Positions 40,350 through 49,743 of a stretch of 64,000 nucleotides of DNA are shown in pieces; the stretch's first letter is position 1, and each line of letters starts with the position of its first letter. Below the pieces are notes generated by a model. It had not been told where the DNA came from. It did no database searches and saw nothing but the letters and a program-made list of their open reading frames with translations. The DNA is from an uncultured Christensenella sp. (GTDB lineage: Bacteria > Bacillota > Clostridia > Christensenellales > Borkfalkiaceae): positions 1 to 64,000 of the forward strand of contig CAJTUI010000011.1 of assembly GCA_910579705.1 (NCBI GenBank), given 5' to 3'. The translations under genes and the position numbers were made by a program.

Positions 40350-41182
40350 AAATACAAATCCTCGGTTCGGGCGGCGGCGAAGGCTATCCCGCGCTGTTTT
40401 GCGGTTGCAGGCATTGCAACGCGGCGAGAAAGGAGGGCGGAAAGTCCCTGCGCTCGCTGTCGCAGACTTTGATTGACGGCAGGCTGTTGATAGATTTACC
40501 CGCCGACACGCAGTCGCATTTCAGACAGCATAACATAAACTTCGGCGAAATAGAAAACGTGCTTGTAACGCACGTTCACGACGACCATTACTGCCCCAAT
40601 ATTTTAAGCACGCGCGGAACGGATTTCGCGCCCGTGCTCGGCTGTGAAAAGCTGAATATCTACGGCAATGCGGACGTGGAAAGACTGTTTGACGGATATT
40701 ACAAGCTTTTCCCAATTCGCGGCGAGATACGCGAAAATATCGTCTTTCATACTTTGCAACCTTTCGAAACGGTTAAGATAGGCGGATACACGGTCACGGT
40801 ATTAAAGGCCAACCACGCGCCCGAGCAGGTTGCGCTGAATTACATAATAGACGACGGCAAGGCCGCGGTTTTGTATCTTTTGGACGGAGGGTATCCTTTG
40901 ACGGAGCAGACGCGCGCCGCAATCGCGGGCTATCCGCGCAAACTTTCCTTGGTGATAGCGGACGGAACTATGGGCGAAAATTATTACGTTTACCATATGA
41001 ATTTCGGGCAGGTCAAAAAGCTAAAAGCCGAGATTATAAAAGACGGCGCGGCCGACAAGGACACTGTGTTTGTCGTTTCGCACATAACGCACAACCATTG
41101 CGGATTGCACGGCGAGGTAGAGCGGTATTTCAAAGACGACGGGATAACCGTAGCATATGACGGACTTAACATAGAAATATAG
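40346..41182 (+). CDS. PhnP-like metallo-beta-lactamase-fold hydrolase, 278 aa
   Basis: Begins MKIQILGSGGGEGYPALFCGC with HCNAARKEGG, the N-terminal zinc-binding Cys/His block of PhnP-type phosphodiesterases, and has the metal motif THVHDDHY (about 73-80). VLKANHAPEQVAL and SHITHNHCGL supply later histidines. PhnP hydrolyses cyclic ribose phosphates. In a sugar operon next to an ADP-ribosylglycohydrolase-like enzyme, a cyclic or phosphodiester sugar intermediate is a reasonable but unproven substrate. It overlaps the previous gene by four bases. Confidence 0.85.
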   Translation: MKIQILGSGGGEGYPALFCGCRHCNAARKEGGKSLRSLSQTLIDGRLLIDLPADTQSHFRQHNINFGEIENVLVTHVHDDHYCPNILSTRGTDFAPVLGCEKLNIYGNADVERLFDGYYKLFPIRGEIRENIVFHTLQPFETVKIGGYTVTVLKANHAPEQVALNYIIDDGKAAVLYLLDGGYPLTEQTRAAIAGYPRKLSLVIADGTMGENYYVYHMNFGQVKKLKAEIIKDGAADKDTVFVVSHITHNHCGLHGEVERYFKDDGITVAYDGLNIEI

Positions 41183-41189
41183 GGATTTT

Positions 41190-42434
41190 ATGCAGACAAA
41201 TCAGATTAAAAATTACATATTAACGCACGTAAAACATATTTTGAAACCGCCCGCAAAAAACCTTGCGCACCCGTTTATAGTTCCAGGTCAGGGCTACACT
41301 ACGGAGCTGTGGGGCTGGGATGCGTACTGGGAGACCTGCGCGCTCAAACATATCTTCGAAAACTGCACTAAGGAAGAGCAGGCGGCAACGGGATTTACCC
41401 GCAGTACGGCGGAAGAGCATATCTGCGGCAGTGTGCTTAACTTTTTGGAGGCGCAGGAAGAGGACGGGTTCATTCCTATAATGGTTTCTGGCGGAGGGCT
41501 TTTCGACGGGTTTTTCCATAACGAGTATTTAAAGGGCACGCCGCTCAACCAGCACCTGCCTTTTTTATGCCGTTCCGCGCTTGCCGCAAGCGAGTTCGTC
41601 GGCGCATATGATTGGTTTAACGTTGAAAAACTCGTCGCATATATGGACTATTACGAAACCGGACAGTACGATAAAAAGTCAGGCCTTTTCTTCTGGCAGG
41701 ACGATATTATGATTGGTATCGACAACAATCCCACCGTGTTTTACCGCCCCAAAAAGAGCGGCGCGGACGTGTTTCTGAATTGTTTTATATATCTCGAATA
41801 CGTCGCGCTCGCGGATATTTTCGCCGCGCTGGGCGACGGCCGCGCCTCAGCCGCGCGCGAAAAGGCGGAGGCGCTGAAAGCTGCCGTCAACCGCGAAATG
41901 TGGGACGAGCGGGACGGGATATATTATTCTCAGGACGTAGGCGTGTACAAAAACGTATGCGTCGTCAAGGGCGTGGAACTGCATTCGGGGCTTGCGCCGC
42001 ACTGGAATTCGTTCCCGCTAAAAATACGTTTCTGGGGCTGTTTTTTACCGCTTTACGCGGGGATATGTAGCGACGAACGCGCCGAAAGGCTTTGCGCGCA
42101 CCTTACCGAAAACGACGATTTTCTGACAGAGTATGGCGTAAGGTCGCTTGCAAAAAACGAAAAGGTTTACAGCCTTGTCAAAAGCGCGGGCAATCCTTCC
42201 AACTGGCTGGGCGCGGTCTGGGTCGTAGGCGATTACTGTATATACGAGGGGCTTTTGCGTTACGGTAAAACGGAGCTTGCCGAAAAAGTCAGGTCGGCAA
42301 CGGTAAGGCTTCTGGACAATTCTCTGTCAAAGTACGGCGATTTATTCGAGAGCTATAACCCCGACTCGGGCGAGCCGTATATGCACCCCGGATTTTTAAG
42401 CCACAACCTGCCTGTGATAGGTATGCTGAAATGA
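41190..42434 (+). CDS. GH37/GH63-like alpha-glycosidase, 414 aa
   Basis: The protein has the (alpha/alpha)6-barrel glycosidase signature PGQGYTTELWGWDAYWET (about 32-49), like trehalase and GH63, with the candidate acid Asp44. Later motifs are FHNEYLKGTPLNQHLPF, FFWQDDIMIGIDNNPTVF and AGNPSNWLGAVWVVGDYC, corresponding to the other barrel loops. It has no signal peptide. Specificity could be trehalose-like, alpha-mannosyl, alpha-glucosyl or alpha-rhamnosyl, and the operon ends in rhamnose catabolism. It overlaps the next gene by four bases (ATGA). Confidence 0.82.
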   Translation: MQTNQIKNYILTHVKHILKPPAKNLAHPFIVPGQGYTTELWGWDAYWETCALKHIFENCTKEEQAATGFTRSTAEEHICGSVLNFLEAQEEDGFIPIMVSGGGLFDGFFHNEYLKGTPLNQHLPFLCRSALAASEFVGAYDWFNVEKLVAYMDYYETGQYDKKSGLFFWQDDIMIGIDNNPTVFYRPKKSGADVFLNCFIYLEYVALADIFAALGDGRASAAREKAEALKAAVNREMWDERDGIYYSQDVGVYKNVCVVKGVELHSGLAPHWNSFPLKIRFWGCFLPLYAGICSDERAERLCAHLTENDDFLTEYGVRSLAKNEKVYSLVKSAGNPSNWLGAVWVVGDYCIYEGLLRYGKTELAEKVRSATVRLLDNSLSKYGDLFESYNPDSGEPYMHPGFLSHNLPVIGMLK

Positions 42435-43120
42435 AAGTTTGCAAACATCTTTTAAGAAACGACGTCCCCGCCGAGGGGCAGTTGAAAGGCGGGGACAACG
42501 TGTCTTTCGATTTAACCGACGGCGCGGATTTGAAAATTTTGTTTTTGGGCAATTCGATAACGCGGCACGGCGTGAACGAATCGCTCGGCTGGTTCGGGGA
42601 CTGGGGTATGGCCGCCTCGGAAAAAGAGCGGGACTACGTGCACAGGCTTGTAAAGCTGTTTGAGGACACGGGCAGGAAAGTTTCGTTCTGTACGGCAAAT
42701 CTCAGCGACTGGGAGCGTACGCGAGATATGTCGTTGCTCGAAACCGAGTATCGCTCGGCGCGGGAGTTCGGCGCGGAGCTTATTATAGTCAGGCTGGGCG
42801 AAAACGCGGGGCTTGCCGAGAATGAGGACGCGTTTGAAAAGTGTTATATGGATATGGTCGGGTATTTCTCCGCGGACGGAGCCAAGGTCGTTCTTACAGA
42901 CCTTTTCTGGGAGTACGAGCCTTTCGACGGGTTTGTAAAGGAGCTTGCAAAGGAGCGCGGATATATCTTCGTTGAACTGCACGATCTGGGCGACAAAGCC
43001 GAAATGAAAGCCGTAGGTCGGTTTTCGCACGCGGGTGTGGACGCGCACCCGGGCGACGCGGGAATGGACGAAATCGCGCAAAGGATTTTCCGCGCGGCCG
43101 CAGGTAGTACAAAATTATAA
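42431..43120 (+). CDS. SGNH/GDSL-family hydrolase, 229 aa
   Basis: SGNH esterase fold. Block I is ILFLGNSITRHG (about 36-47) with the catalytic Ser, where GNS replaces the usual GDS. Block II/III includes IIVRLGENAGL and the C-terminal block SHAGVDAHPGDAGM supplies the Asp-x-x-His pair. No signal peptide. Such enzymes often deacetylate sugars, which would suit an acetylated glycan whose backbone sugars are rhamnose and galactose. It sits 11 bases before rhaB. Confidence 0.85.
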   Translation: MKVCKHLLRNDVPAEGQLKGGDNVSFDLTDGADLKILFLGNSITRHGVNESLGWFGDWGMAASEKERDYVHRLVKLFEDTGRKVSFCTANLSDWERTRDMSLLETEYRSAREFGAELIIVRLGENAGLAENEDAFEKCYMDMVGYFSADGAKVVLTDLFWEYEPFDGFVKELAKERGYIFVELHDLGDKAEMKAVGRFSHAGVDAHPGDAGMDEIAQRIFRAAAGSTKL

Positions 43121-43131
43121 AGGATAAAATT

Positions 43132-44496
43132 ATGAAATATTTTCTTGCGGTTGATATCGGCGCGTCTAGCGGCAGGCATATTGTCGGTTGGCTTGACGGC
43201 GGTATTTTAAAAACCGAGGAGGTTTACCGTTTCAATAACGCAATGCTTTCGCACGGCGGGCGGCTGTACTGGGACACGGCGCGGCTTTTCAAGGAAGTTG
43301 TCAACGGGCTTAAAGCCGCGAAGGAGCGCGGGTTTAAGCCCGATTATATCGGTATAGACACCTGGGCGGTGGACTACGCGCTTTTGGATAAAGAGGATAA
43401 TATTATCGGCGAAGTGTTCGCATACAGGGACGCGCGCACGGAAAAGGCGGCCGATAAACTTCACCGCATAATATGCTTTGACGAACTGTATGAAAGGACG
43501 GGAATACAGTTCCAGCCGTTCAATACCGTTTACCAGCTTTACGCCGATAAACTAAGCGGTAAACTGGACGGCGCGGAGAGTATGCTGATGTTGCCCGACT
43601 ATCTCAACTTTTTATTGACGGGCGTAAAAAAGCAGGAGTATACCAACGCGACGAGCACGGGACTTGTAAACGCGCGTACGCACAACTGGGATTTCGGGAT
43701 AACGCAAAAGCTGGGATTTTGCGAAAAGCTTTTCGGCGGACTTACGCAGCCCTCGGCAATTGTCGGCGGACTGAAAAGGGCGTTGGCGGAAGATATAGGT
43801 TATTCCGCTACTGTAATTCTGCCCGCAACGCACGACACGGCAAGCGCGGTGCTTGCGGCGCCGCAGCAGGGAGAAAATCCTTACATATCCAGCGGCACGT
43901 GGTCGCTTTTGGGGATTGTGCGGCCAGAGGCGAGCACGGGCGAAAACGACAGGAAAGCGAACTACTCCAACGAGGGCAGTATCAACGGACAATTCCGTTA
44001 CCAGAAAAATATAATGGGGTTATGGCTTATACAGAGCGTGAGGAAAGAGCTGGGCAACCTGTCTTATTCAACGCTTGCGCAGATGGCGAAATGCAAACAG
44101 CATTGCGGGTTGATTGACGTGAACGACAAAAGGTTTTTGTCGCCGAAGAGTATGGTTGCGGAAATTAACAGGGCGCTGGGCAGAAAGTTACAGCCCGCAA
44201 GCATTATGCGCGTAATTTACGACAGCCTTGCATACGGCTATGCGCAGGCCGTTGCCGAACTGGAAACAAACACGGGCAGAACTTACGGCGCAATAAATAT
44301 ATTCGGCGGCGGCAGCCGCGATATGCTTTTAAACGAACTCACGGCCCAAGCAACGGGCAAGAAGGTTGTCGCGGGGCCTGTGGAGGCTACTGCGATAGGC
44401 AATCTCATAATGCAGATGAAGGGCGCGGGAGAGATCGAAGATTTATCGGCGACGGCTCAAATAATAAAAAATTCATTCGAGGTAAAAGAAGTATGA
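43132..44496 (+). CDS. rhaB: Rhamnulokinase, 454 aa
   Basis: FGGY-family sugar kinase phosphorylating L-rhamnulose at C1. It begins LAVDIGASSGRHIVGW (ATP-binding phosphate loop), then GIDTWAVDYALLD, TGIQFQPFNTVYQL, and SSGTWSLLGI with the second ATP site NIFGGGSRDMLLNEL. The rhamnulokinase-typical ASSGR and DTWAVD segments and the neighbouring rhaA and rhaD make the sugar assignment firm. The start follows AAAGGA. It overlaps rhaA by four bases. Confidence 0.95.
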   Translation: MKYFLAVDIGASSGRHIVGWLDGGILKTEEVYRFNNAMLSHGGRLYWDTARLFKEVVNGLKAAKERGFKPDYIGIDTWAVDYALLDKEDNIIGEVFAYRDARTEKAADKLHRIICFDELYERTGIQFQPFNTVYQLYADKLSGKLDGAESMLMLPDYLNFLLTGVKKQEYTNATSTGLVNARTHNWDFGITQKLGFCEKLFGGLTQPSAIVGGLKRALAEDIGYSATVILPATHDTASAVLAAPQQGENPYISSGTWSLLGIVRPEASTGENDRKANYSNEGSINGQFRYQKNIMGLWLIQSVRKELGNLSYSTLAQMAKCKQHCGLIDVNDKRFLSPKSMVAEINRALGRKLQPASIMRVIYDSLAYGYAQAVAELETNTGRTYGAINIFGGGSRDMLLNELTAQATGKKVVAGPVEATAIGNLIMQMKGAGEIEDLSATAQIIKNSFEVKEV

Positions 44497-45728
44497 CTGA
44501 ATACGAACACGCAAGACAGGCGTATGCGGCCTACGGCGTTGACACCGAGGCGGCGATATCAGAACTCAAAGATATACCCGTGTCGATACATTGCTGGCAG
44601 GGCGACGACGTGGTGGGGCTGGACGGCGGCGGAGCGGCCAGCGGAGGTATACAGACGACGGGCAACTATCCTTACAGGGCGAGAAATTTCGAAGAACTCA
44701 AAGCCGATATCAAAAAGGCGTTCTCGCTTATGCCGGGGAAAAAGCGGCTCAATCTCCACGCAAGCTATGCGGTGGGCGCAAAGGTTGACAGGGACGAATA
44801 TAAGAGCGAGCATTTCGCCGATTGGGTGAAGTTTGCAAAGGAACTCGGTCTGGACGGGATAGATTTTAACCCGACTATGTTTTCACACAAAAACGTAAAG
44901 GACGGACTCACGCTTTCAAGTCCCGACGAAACTATCCGAAAATTCTGGATTAAACATTGCATAGCCTGTCTGAAAATAGCCGAGTATTTCGCGGACGAGT
45001 TTAAAAATCAGTGCACGGTAAATATCTGGATTCCCGACGGTTTTAAGGACGTGCCCGCAGACAGATTATTTCCTCGTATCAGATTAAAGAATTCCCTTGA
45101 CGAAATTCTTTCTTCGGGTTATAATAAAAGCAAAGTGATTGTTGCCGTGGAGAGCAAGGTTTTCGGTATCGGCGTTGAAAGCTATACCGTGGGCAGTAAC
45201 GAGTTCTATCAGAACTACGCGGCGAAAAACAATATATGTTGTCTTCTCGACAACGGACATTATCACCCCCTTGAATACGTATCGGATAAAATTCCCGCGC
45301 TATTGGCGTTTTACGATACCGTCGCGTTGCACGTTACGCGCGGCGTGCGCTGGGACAGCGACCACGTTGTGCTTTTCGAGGACGAGCTTAAAGAGATTGC
45401 GAAAGAGATAGTCAGAAACGGCGCCACGCAAAAGGTGAAGATAGCGCTCGACTATTTCGACGCAAGCATAAACAGGCTGTCTGCCTGGGTAACAGGCCAA
45501 AGAGCAATGCAGAAAGCGCTTTTGAACGCACTGTTAATTAACCATAAAGAGCTTGCGGAATTGCAGGATAAGGCAGATTTCACTGCGCTAATGGTCAGAC
45601 AGGAAGAGTACAAGACGTTGCCGTTCGGCGCGGTCTGGAAAGAGTATCTCAAAAGGCAGGGCCTTGAAGAAGAGTATCTTAGCGCAATCAGGGAATATGA
45701 AACGCAGGTTTCAAAGGAGCGTGTATAA
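44493..45728 (+). CDS. rhaA: L-rhamnose isomerase, 411 aa
   Basis: Converts L-rhamnose to L-rhamnulose. It begins ARQAYAAYGVDTEAAI and has SIHCWQGDDVVG (about 29-40), LNLHASYA, DGIDFNPTMFSH and WIPDGFKDVPADR, the metal- and substrate-binding TIM-barrel segments of RhaA. The C-terminus has LDYFDASINRLSAW. Length is typical. It overlaps rhaB by four bases, and its stop overlaps the rhaD ATG (TAATG), so the three catabolic genes are tightly coupled. Confidence 0.96.
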   Translation: MTEYEHARQAYAAYGVDTEAAISELKDIPVSIHCWQGDDVVGLDGGGAASGGIQTTGNYPYRARNFEELKADIKKAFSLMPGKKRLNLHASYAVGAKVDRDEYKSEHFADWVKFAKELGLDGIDFNPTMFSHKNVKDGLTLSSPDETIRKFWIKHCIACLKIAEYFADEFKNQCTVNIWIPDGFKDVPADRLFPRIRLKNSLDEILSSGYNKSKVIVAVESKVFGIGVESYTVGSNEFYQNYAAKNNICCLLDNGHYHPLEYVSDKIPALLAFYDTVALHVTRGVRWDSDHVVLFEDELKEIAKEIVRNGATQKVKIALDYFDASINRLSAWVTGQRAMQKALLNALLINHKELAELQDKADFTALMVRQEEYKTLPFGAVWKEYLKRQGLEEEYLSAIREYETQVSKERV

Positions 45729-46606
45729 TGGGTTTTATGGACGAACTTAAAAAGGCGGGCAAGGATATAAAGCGCTCGCTTATGGATATAAAAAGCGCGC
45801 CGTTTGTAAAAGAAATGTGCGAGGCGACCGCGAATATGTATCGGCTCGGCTGGGACGAGCGGAACGGCGGAAACATAAGTTATCTTTTAGACGAAAAGCA
45901 AGTTGCGGAGTATCTCGACCTTAAAAACGTTATCAGAATTTTTCCGCTTGCGGGAGTGAACGCGGCGGAGTTTGACGTGACGCCTTTGATAGGTAAAATA
46001 TTCATAGTCACGGGCACGGGCAAGTATTTCAAGAACGTTGCGGCCGACCCCGAGGCGAATCTCGGCATAGTGCGTATAGCAAAGGACGGAGTGGAGCTTT
46101 TGTGGGGCTATAACGACGGCGGGAGAACAACGAGCGAGTTGCCCGCGCATTTGATGTGCCATATGGCGCGTTTGAAGGCAGACCCCGAACACAGGGTCGT
46201 AATGCACTCGCACCCGACGTACACGCTTGCAATGAACTTCGTGCACGAGCTGGACGAAAAAAAGTTCACGCATACCTTATGGGAAATGTGCACGGAGTGC
46301 ATAGCGGTATTTCCGGACGGCGTGGGCATACTGCCTTGGATGCTTTGCGGAACGAACGGAATAGGCGAGGCGACCGCGAAGAAGATGGAAGAGTTCCGGC
46401 TTGTAATCTGGTCAATGCACGGCATATACGGCGCGGGCAGGACGATGGACGAAACGTTCGGACTTATAGAAACGGTGGAAAAGGCGGCGCAGATATATAT
46501 GCTGACCGCGCACCTGCCGAGAATCAATACAATAAAAGACTCGCAAATGAGAGAGCTTGCTAAGCTTTTCAAAGTAAATTACAGAAAGGATTTTCTTGAT
46601 GACTGA
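45728..46606 (+). CDS. rhaD: Rhamnulose-1-phosphate aldolase, 292 aa
   Basis: Class II aldolase cleaving rhamnulose 1-phosphate to dihydroxyacetone phosphate and lactaldehyde. WDERNGGNISYLL near residue 39 binds phosphate; MHSHPTYTLAMN (about 159-170) supplies two zinc His ligands, and WSMHGIYGAG another. Length is normal for RhaD and it follows rhaA directly. The last four codons overlap the acetyltransferase start. Confidence 0.95.
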   Translation: MGFMDELKKAGKDIKRSLMDIKSAPFVKEMCEATANMYRLGWDERNGGNISYLLDEKQVAEYLDLKNVIRIFPLAGVNAAEFDVTPLIGKIFIVTGTGKYFKNVAADPEANLGIVRIAKDGVELLWGYNDGGRTTSELPAHLMCHMARLKADPEHRVVMHSHPTYTLAMNFVHELDEKKFTHTLWEMCTECIAVFPDGVGILPWMLCGTNGIGEATAKKMEEFRLVIWSMHGIYGAGRTMDETFGLIETVEKAAQIYMLTAHLPRINTIKDSQMRELAKLFKVNYRKDFLDD

Positions 46607-47216
46607 AAAAGAAAAAATGCTTGCGGGTAAAATATACGACCCGTTCGCGGAGGATCTGCCCAAACTGCGTCAGGCCGCGCACAGACTGAACATACTTTAT
46701 AACTCCACGTTTGACGACGAAACCGAGAAACGTAAAGAAATTTTAGATAAGCTTTTGCCCGACAGGGGCGAGGATGCATATTTACAGGGCCCCGTATATT
46801 TCGATTTCGGCATAAATACGAAAGTGGGAAAAAACTTTTTCGCCAACTTCAATTTCACCGTGCTTGATATATGCCCCGTCGTCATAGGCGACAACGCGTA
46901 TATAGGCCCCAACGTTTCCATACTTACGCCCAAACACCCTTTGCGGTGGCAGGACAGAAACCCGTATAAGCACGAGGCGGGGTATATGACCGACAAGGAA
47001 TACGGCGCGCCCGTAACGATTGGCGACAACTGCTGGATTGCGGGCAACGTCACTATACTTGCGGGGGCTAAGATAGGCAAAGGTTGCGTTATAGGCGCCG
47101 GGTCCGTTGTGGCGGGCACGATACCCGACAATATGCTTGCGTACGGCAACCCTTGCCGTCCCGTGCGGGAAATTACAGAGAAAGACAGTATCGCGTTGAA
47201 AAAAGAATTATTTTAA
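46599..47216 (+). CDS. Maltose/galactoside O-acetyltransferase family protein, 205 aa
   Basis: Trimeric left-handed beta-helix acetyltransferase (Maa/LacA type), which moves acetyl from acetyl-CoA to sugar hydroxyls. It begins MTEKEKMLAGKIYDPFAED, then PVYFDFGINTKVGKNFFANFNF, LTPKHPLRW (catalytic His) and IGDNCWIAGNVTILAGAKIGKG hexapeptide repeats. I start at ATG 46599; the TTG just before it is less likely. It overlaps the rhaD stop. Its presence after rhaD suggests detoxifying acetylation of non-usable sugars or glycan handling. Confidence 0.93.
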   Translation: MTEKEKMLAGKIYDPFAEDLPKLRQAAHRLNILYNSTFDDETEKRKEILDKLLPDRGEDAYLQGPVYFDFGINTKVGKNFFANFNFTVLDICPVVIGDNAYIGPNVSILTPKHPLRWQDRNPYKHEAGYMTDKEYGAPVTIGDNCWIAGNVTILAGAKIGKGCVIGAGSVVAGTIPDNMLAYGNPCRPVREITEKDSIALKKELF

Positions 47217-47253
47217 TTTCGGCTGTGTCTTGAATAAATAAGAAGGAAGGTCT

Positions 47254-48621
47254 ATGCAATCGTTGATTAAAGAAATCGAAAGTCTGGTGGATTACGCGAA
47301 GACGAATTTGGAGCTTGAAGCAGGGGATACGGCTTATAAGAGAAACCGCCTGCTCGAATTGTATGAAAGCGGTATTGAGGGCGCGGAGCTCGAAGACGCC
47401 GTCTACGGCGAGCTGAGTCTTTTACCGTCCGCGGTGAACGCGCGTTTTGCAGAGATAAGCAAGTCTGAGGGCGGCAAGGCGGCCACGGACTGGCTTTACG
47501 ACTATTGCGTGAAAAACAGATACGTAAAGAAAGACGTGCTTGACAAAAACCCGCGTTTCGAAACTTCGAACGGACTCATTATAACCATTAACAAGGCTAA
47601 GCCCGAATTCCGGGACCCCAAAAAAGCTGTCAAGGGCAACAGCGTTGAGGGCGGTTTCTGCAAATGCGTTATCTGCCGCGAAAACGAGGGCTACGGCGCA
47701 AGAAACAAGCGCAATCTCCGCACGGTAGATTTAACGCTGGGCGGCAAGCCGTGGTTCTGGCAGTTCTCGCCTTACGGATATTTCAATCAGCACGGTATCG
47801 CGGTCAACTGCGAGCATATACCTATGCATATAGACGAGGACACGTTCCCGCGGCTTATGGATTTTGTGGACAAATATCCGCACTATTTCGTCGGTTGCAA
47901 CGCGCCTCTGCCCGGAATCGGCGGCAGCGTGCTCGCCCACGACCACTATCAGGGCGGCGGGGAAATTCTGCCGCTGCATAAGGCTAAAATTAAGACGCAG
48001 ATAAAGGATAAAAAATATCCGTACGTTATAGCGGGCGTTCTCGACTGGCCCGGCACGGTTATACGCATAAAGAGCGGTAAGCGCAACGAGGTAACGGAAG
48101 TTGCGGAGCGGTTGCGCGCGGCGTGGGTTAAGTATAACAACCCCGAAATAGGTATAATCGCAAAGGATAAGGACGGGGAGCATAACGCGATAAGCCCCAC
48201 GGTCATAAAAAGCGTGAACGGCTATGAAATGAACGTCATTTTAAGGAGCAACGTCGCAAGCGAAGAATATCCCGACGGAGTGTTCCACGCCCACCCCGAG
48301 TTCCATTCGATAAAGAAAGAGAGCATAGGTCTTATCGAGGCGCAGGGCCTGTTTATACTGCCCGGCAGACTCGAAGAGCAGCTTGCGGAAGTGGAAAAAT
48401 TCATTGCCGAGAAAAAGAGTCTGCCCGAAGAATATGCGCAGTTTAAGCTTGTATACGATGAAACCAAAGCGCTGTACGAAGGCGGCAAGTTCAAGACCGT
48501 TCATTCCGCTATGCAGGAAGAGTTGGGAAGTATTTGTTACAGAATACTCGAAAACACGGCCGTGTTTAAGACGGACGCGGATTTGAAGAGGTTCTTGGTT
48601 GACGCGGGTTTCGAAGTATGA
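47254..48621 (+). CDS. galT: Galactose-1-phosphate uridylyltransferase, Firmicutes class, 455 aa
   Basis: Leloir pathway enzyme swapping UMP between UDP-glucose and galactose 1-phosphate. It is the second GalT class typical of Firmicutes: EGGFCKCVICRENEGYGAR, WFWQFSPYGYFNQHGI and the active site VLAHDHYQGGG (about 229-239). The start follows AAGGAAGG. It overlaps galK by four bases. The 37-base gap after the acetyltransferase shows no terminator, so it is probably on the same transcript. Confidence 0.96.
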   Translation: MQSLIKEIESLVDYAKTNLELEAGDTAYKRNRLLELYESGIEGAELEDAVYGELSLLPSAVNARFAEISKSEGGKAATDWLYDYCVKNRYVKKDVLDKNPRFETSNGLIITINKAKPEFRDPKKAVKGNSVEGGFCKCVICRENEGYGARNKRNLRTVDLTLGGKPWFWQFSPYGYFNQHGIAVNCEHIPMHIDEDTFPRLMDFVDKYPHYFVGCNAPLPGIGGSVLAHDHYQGGGEILPLHKAKIKTQIKDKKYPYVIAGVLDWPGTVIRIKSGKRNEVTEVAERLRAAWVKYNNPEIGIIAKDKDGEHNAISPTVIKSVNGYEMNVILRSNVASEEYPDGVFHAHPEFHSIKKESIGLIEAQGLFILPGRLEEQLAEVEKFIAEKKSLPEEYAQFKLVYDETKALYEGGKFKTVHSAMQEELGSICYRILENTAVFKTDADLKRFLVDAGFEV

Positions 48622-49733
48622 AAGGATACGATTACAAGATAACTGCCGCGGGCAGGATAAACATTATCGGCGAACATATCGACTATTGCGGCGGTAAGGT
48701 GTTTCCCGCGGCGCTGTCGCTTAACAATACCGTCTATGCGCGCGCCAACGGCACGGATAAGATTAATTTAAGCTGGACCACTTTACCCGATAATGTCACG
48801 CTCGATATAAACGGGCTGGACGGTTACAGGAACGAGAAGTACGCCAAGTTTCAGGCGGGCTGCGCGTATCTGTGGCAGAAAGCGGGGCATAAGGTTATAG
48901 GTTGCGATTTGCTTATGGACTGCTCCGTTCCGTTCGGGAGCGGGCTTTCCAGTTCCGCGGCGATAGAGGTCAGCACTATTGCGGCGCTTGCAACTCTTGC
49001 GGGCGAGCCGCTGGATAAAAAGGAGATTGCGCTTATCGCGCAACAGGCGGAGCGGGAATACGCGGGCGTGAACTGCGGCATTATGGACCAGTACGCCTCG
49101 GCGAACGGCAAGAGGGGTTGCGCAATGATACTCGACTGTAAGAGCGTCACGCACGAGTATGTGCCGTTCGAGCTGGGCGACTACTCGCTTATAATAATAA
49201 ATTGCAACAAGCCGCATAATCTTGTCGAGAGCAAGTATAACGAGCGGCGCGCGGAAACCGAAAAGGCGCTTGAAATTCTAAAAAAAGTTTTACCCGTAAG
49301 CTGTCTTGCCGAAGTCACGACGGAGCAGTTCGCAAAGTTTGGCGGTATGCTTAGCGGCAAGGTTTACGACAGGTGCAAGCACGTGGTCGAAGAGTGCGAA
49401 AGGGTGAAACTTGCGGCGGAGGCAATGAAGAGCGGTGACGTTTTAACGCTTGGTAAACTGTTGAACGCATCGCACAAATCTTTGAAGGAACTGTACGAGG
49501 TTACGGGCAAGGAACTTGACGCGCTTGCCGAAAGCGCTCAGGCGCACCCCGCCTGCATAGGTTCGAGAATGACGGGTGCCGGGTTCGGCGGCTGTACGAT
49601 TTCGCTTGTCGAAAAGGACGGTGTGGAAAGCTTTAAGGAAAGCGTTTCGGCCGCGTACAGGGAAAAGATTGGTTACGACTGTAAAATTTATGCCGCGGAG
49701 ATAGCGGACGGAATTACGGTAACAAAGATATAG
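48618..49733 (+). CDS. galK: Galactokinase, 371 aa
   Basis: GHMP kinase phosphorylating galactose at C1. It begins DYKITAAGRINIIGEHIDYCGG, a shorter start than E. coli GalK but with the GR-x-N-x-IGEH-x-DY signature. The ATP loop is VPFGSGLSSSAAIEVS (about 104-119), NCGIMDQYAS carries the catalytic Asp, and SRMTGAGFGGCTISLV is motif 3. Overlaps galT by four bases, ten bases before galE. A decayed relative lies at 646-723. Confidence 0.96.
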   Translation: MKGYDYKITAAGRINIIGEHIDYCGGKVFPAALSLNNTVYARANGTDKINLSWTTLPDNVTLDINGLDGYRNEKYAKFQAGCAYLWQKAGHKVIGCDLLMDCSVPFGSGLSSSAAIEVSTIAALATLAGEPLDKKEIALIAQQAEREYAGVNCGIMDQYASANGKRGCAMILDCKSVTHEYVPFELGDYSLIIINCNKPHNLVESKYNERRAETEKALEILKKVLPVSCLAEVTTEQFAKFGGMLSGKVYDRCKHVVEECERVKLAAEAMKSGDVLTLGKLLNASHKSLKELYEVTGKELDALAESAQAHPACIGSRMTGAGFGGCTISLVEKDGVESFKESVSAAYREKIGYDCKIYAAEIADGITVTKI

Positions 49734-49743
49734 GAGGCTGTTA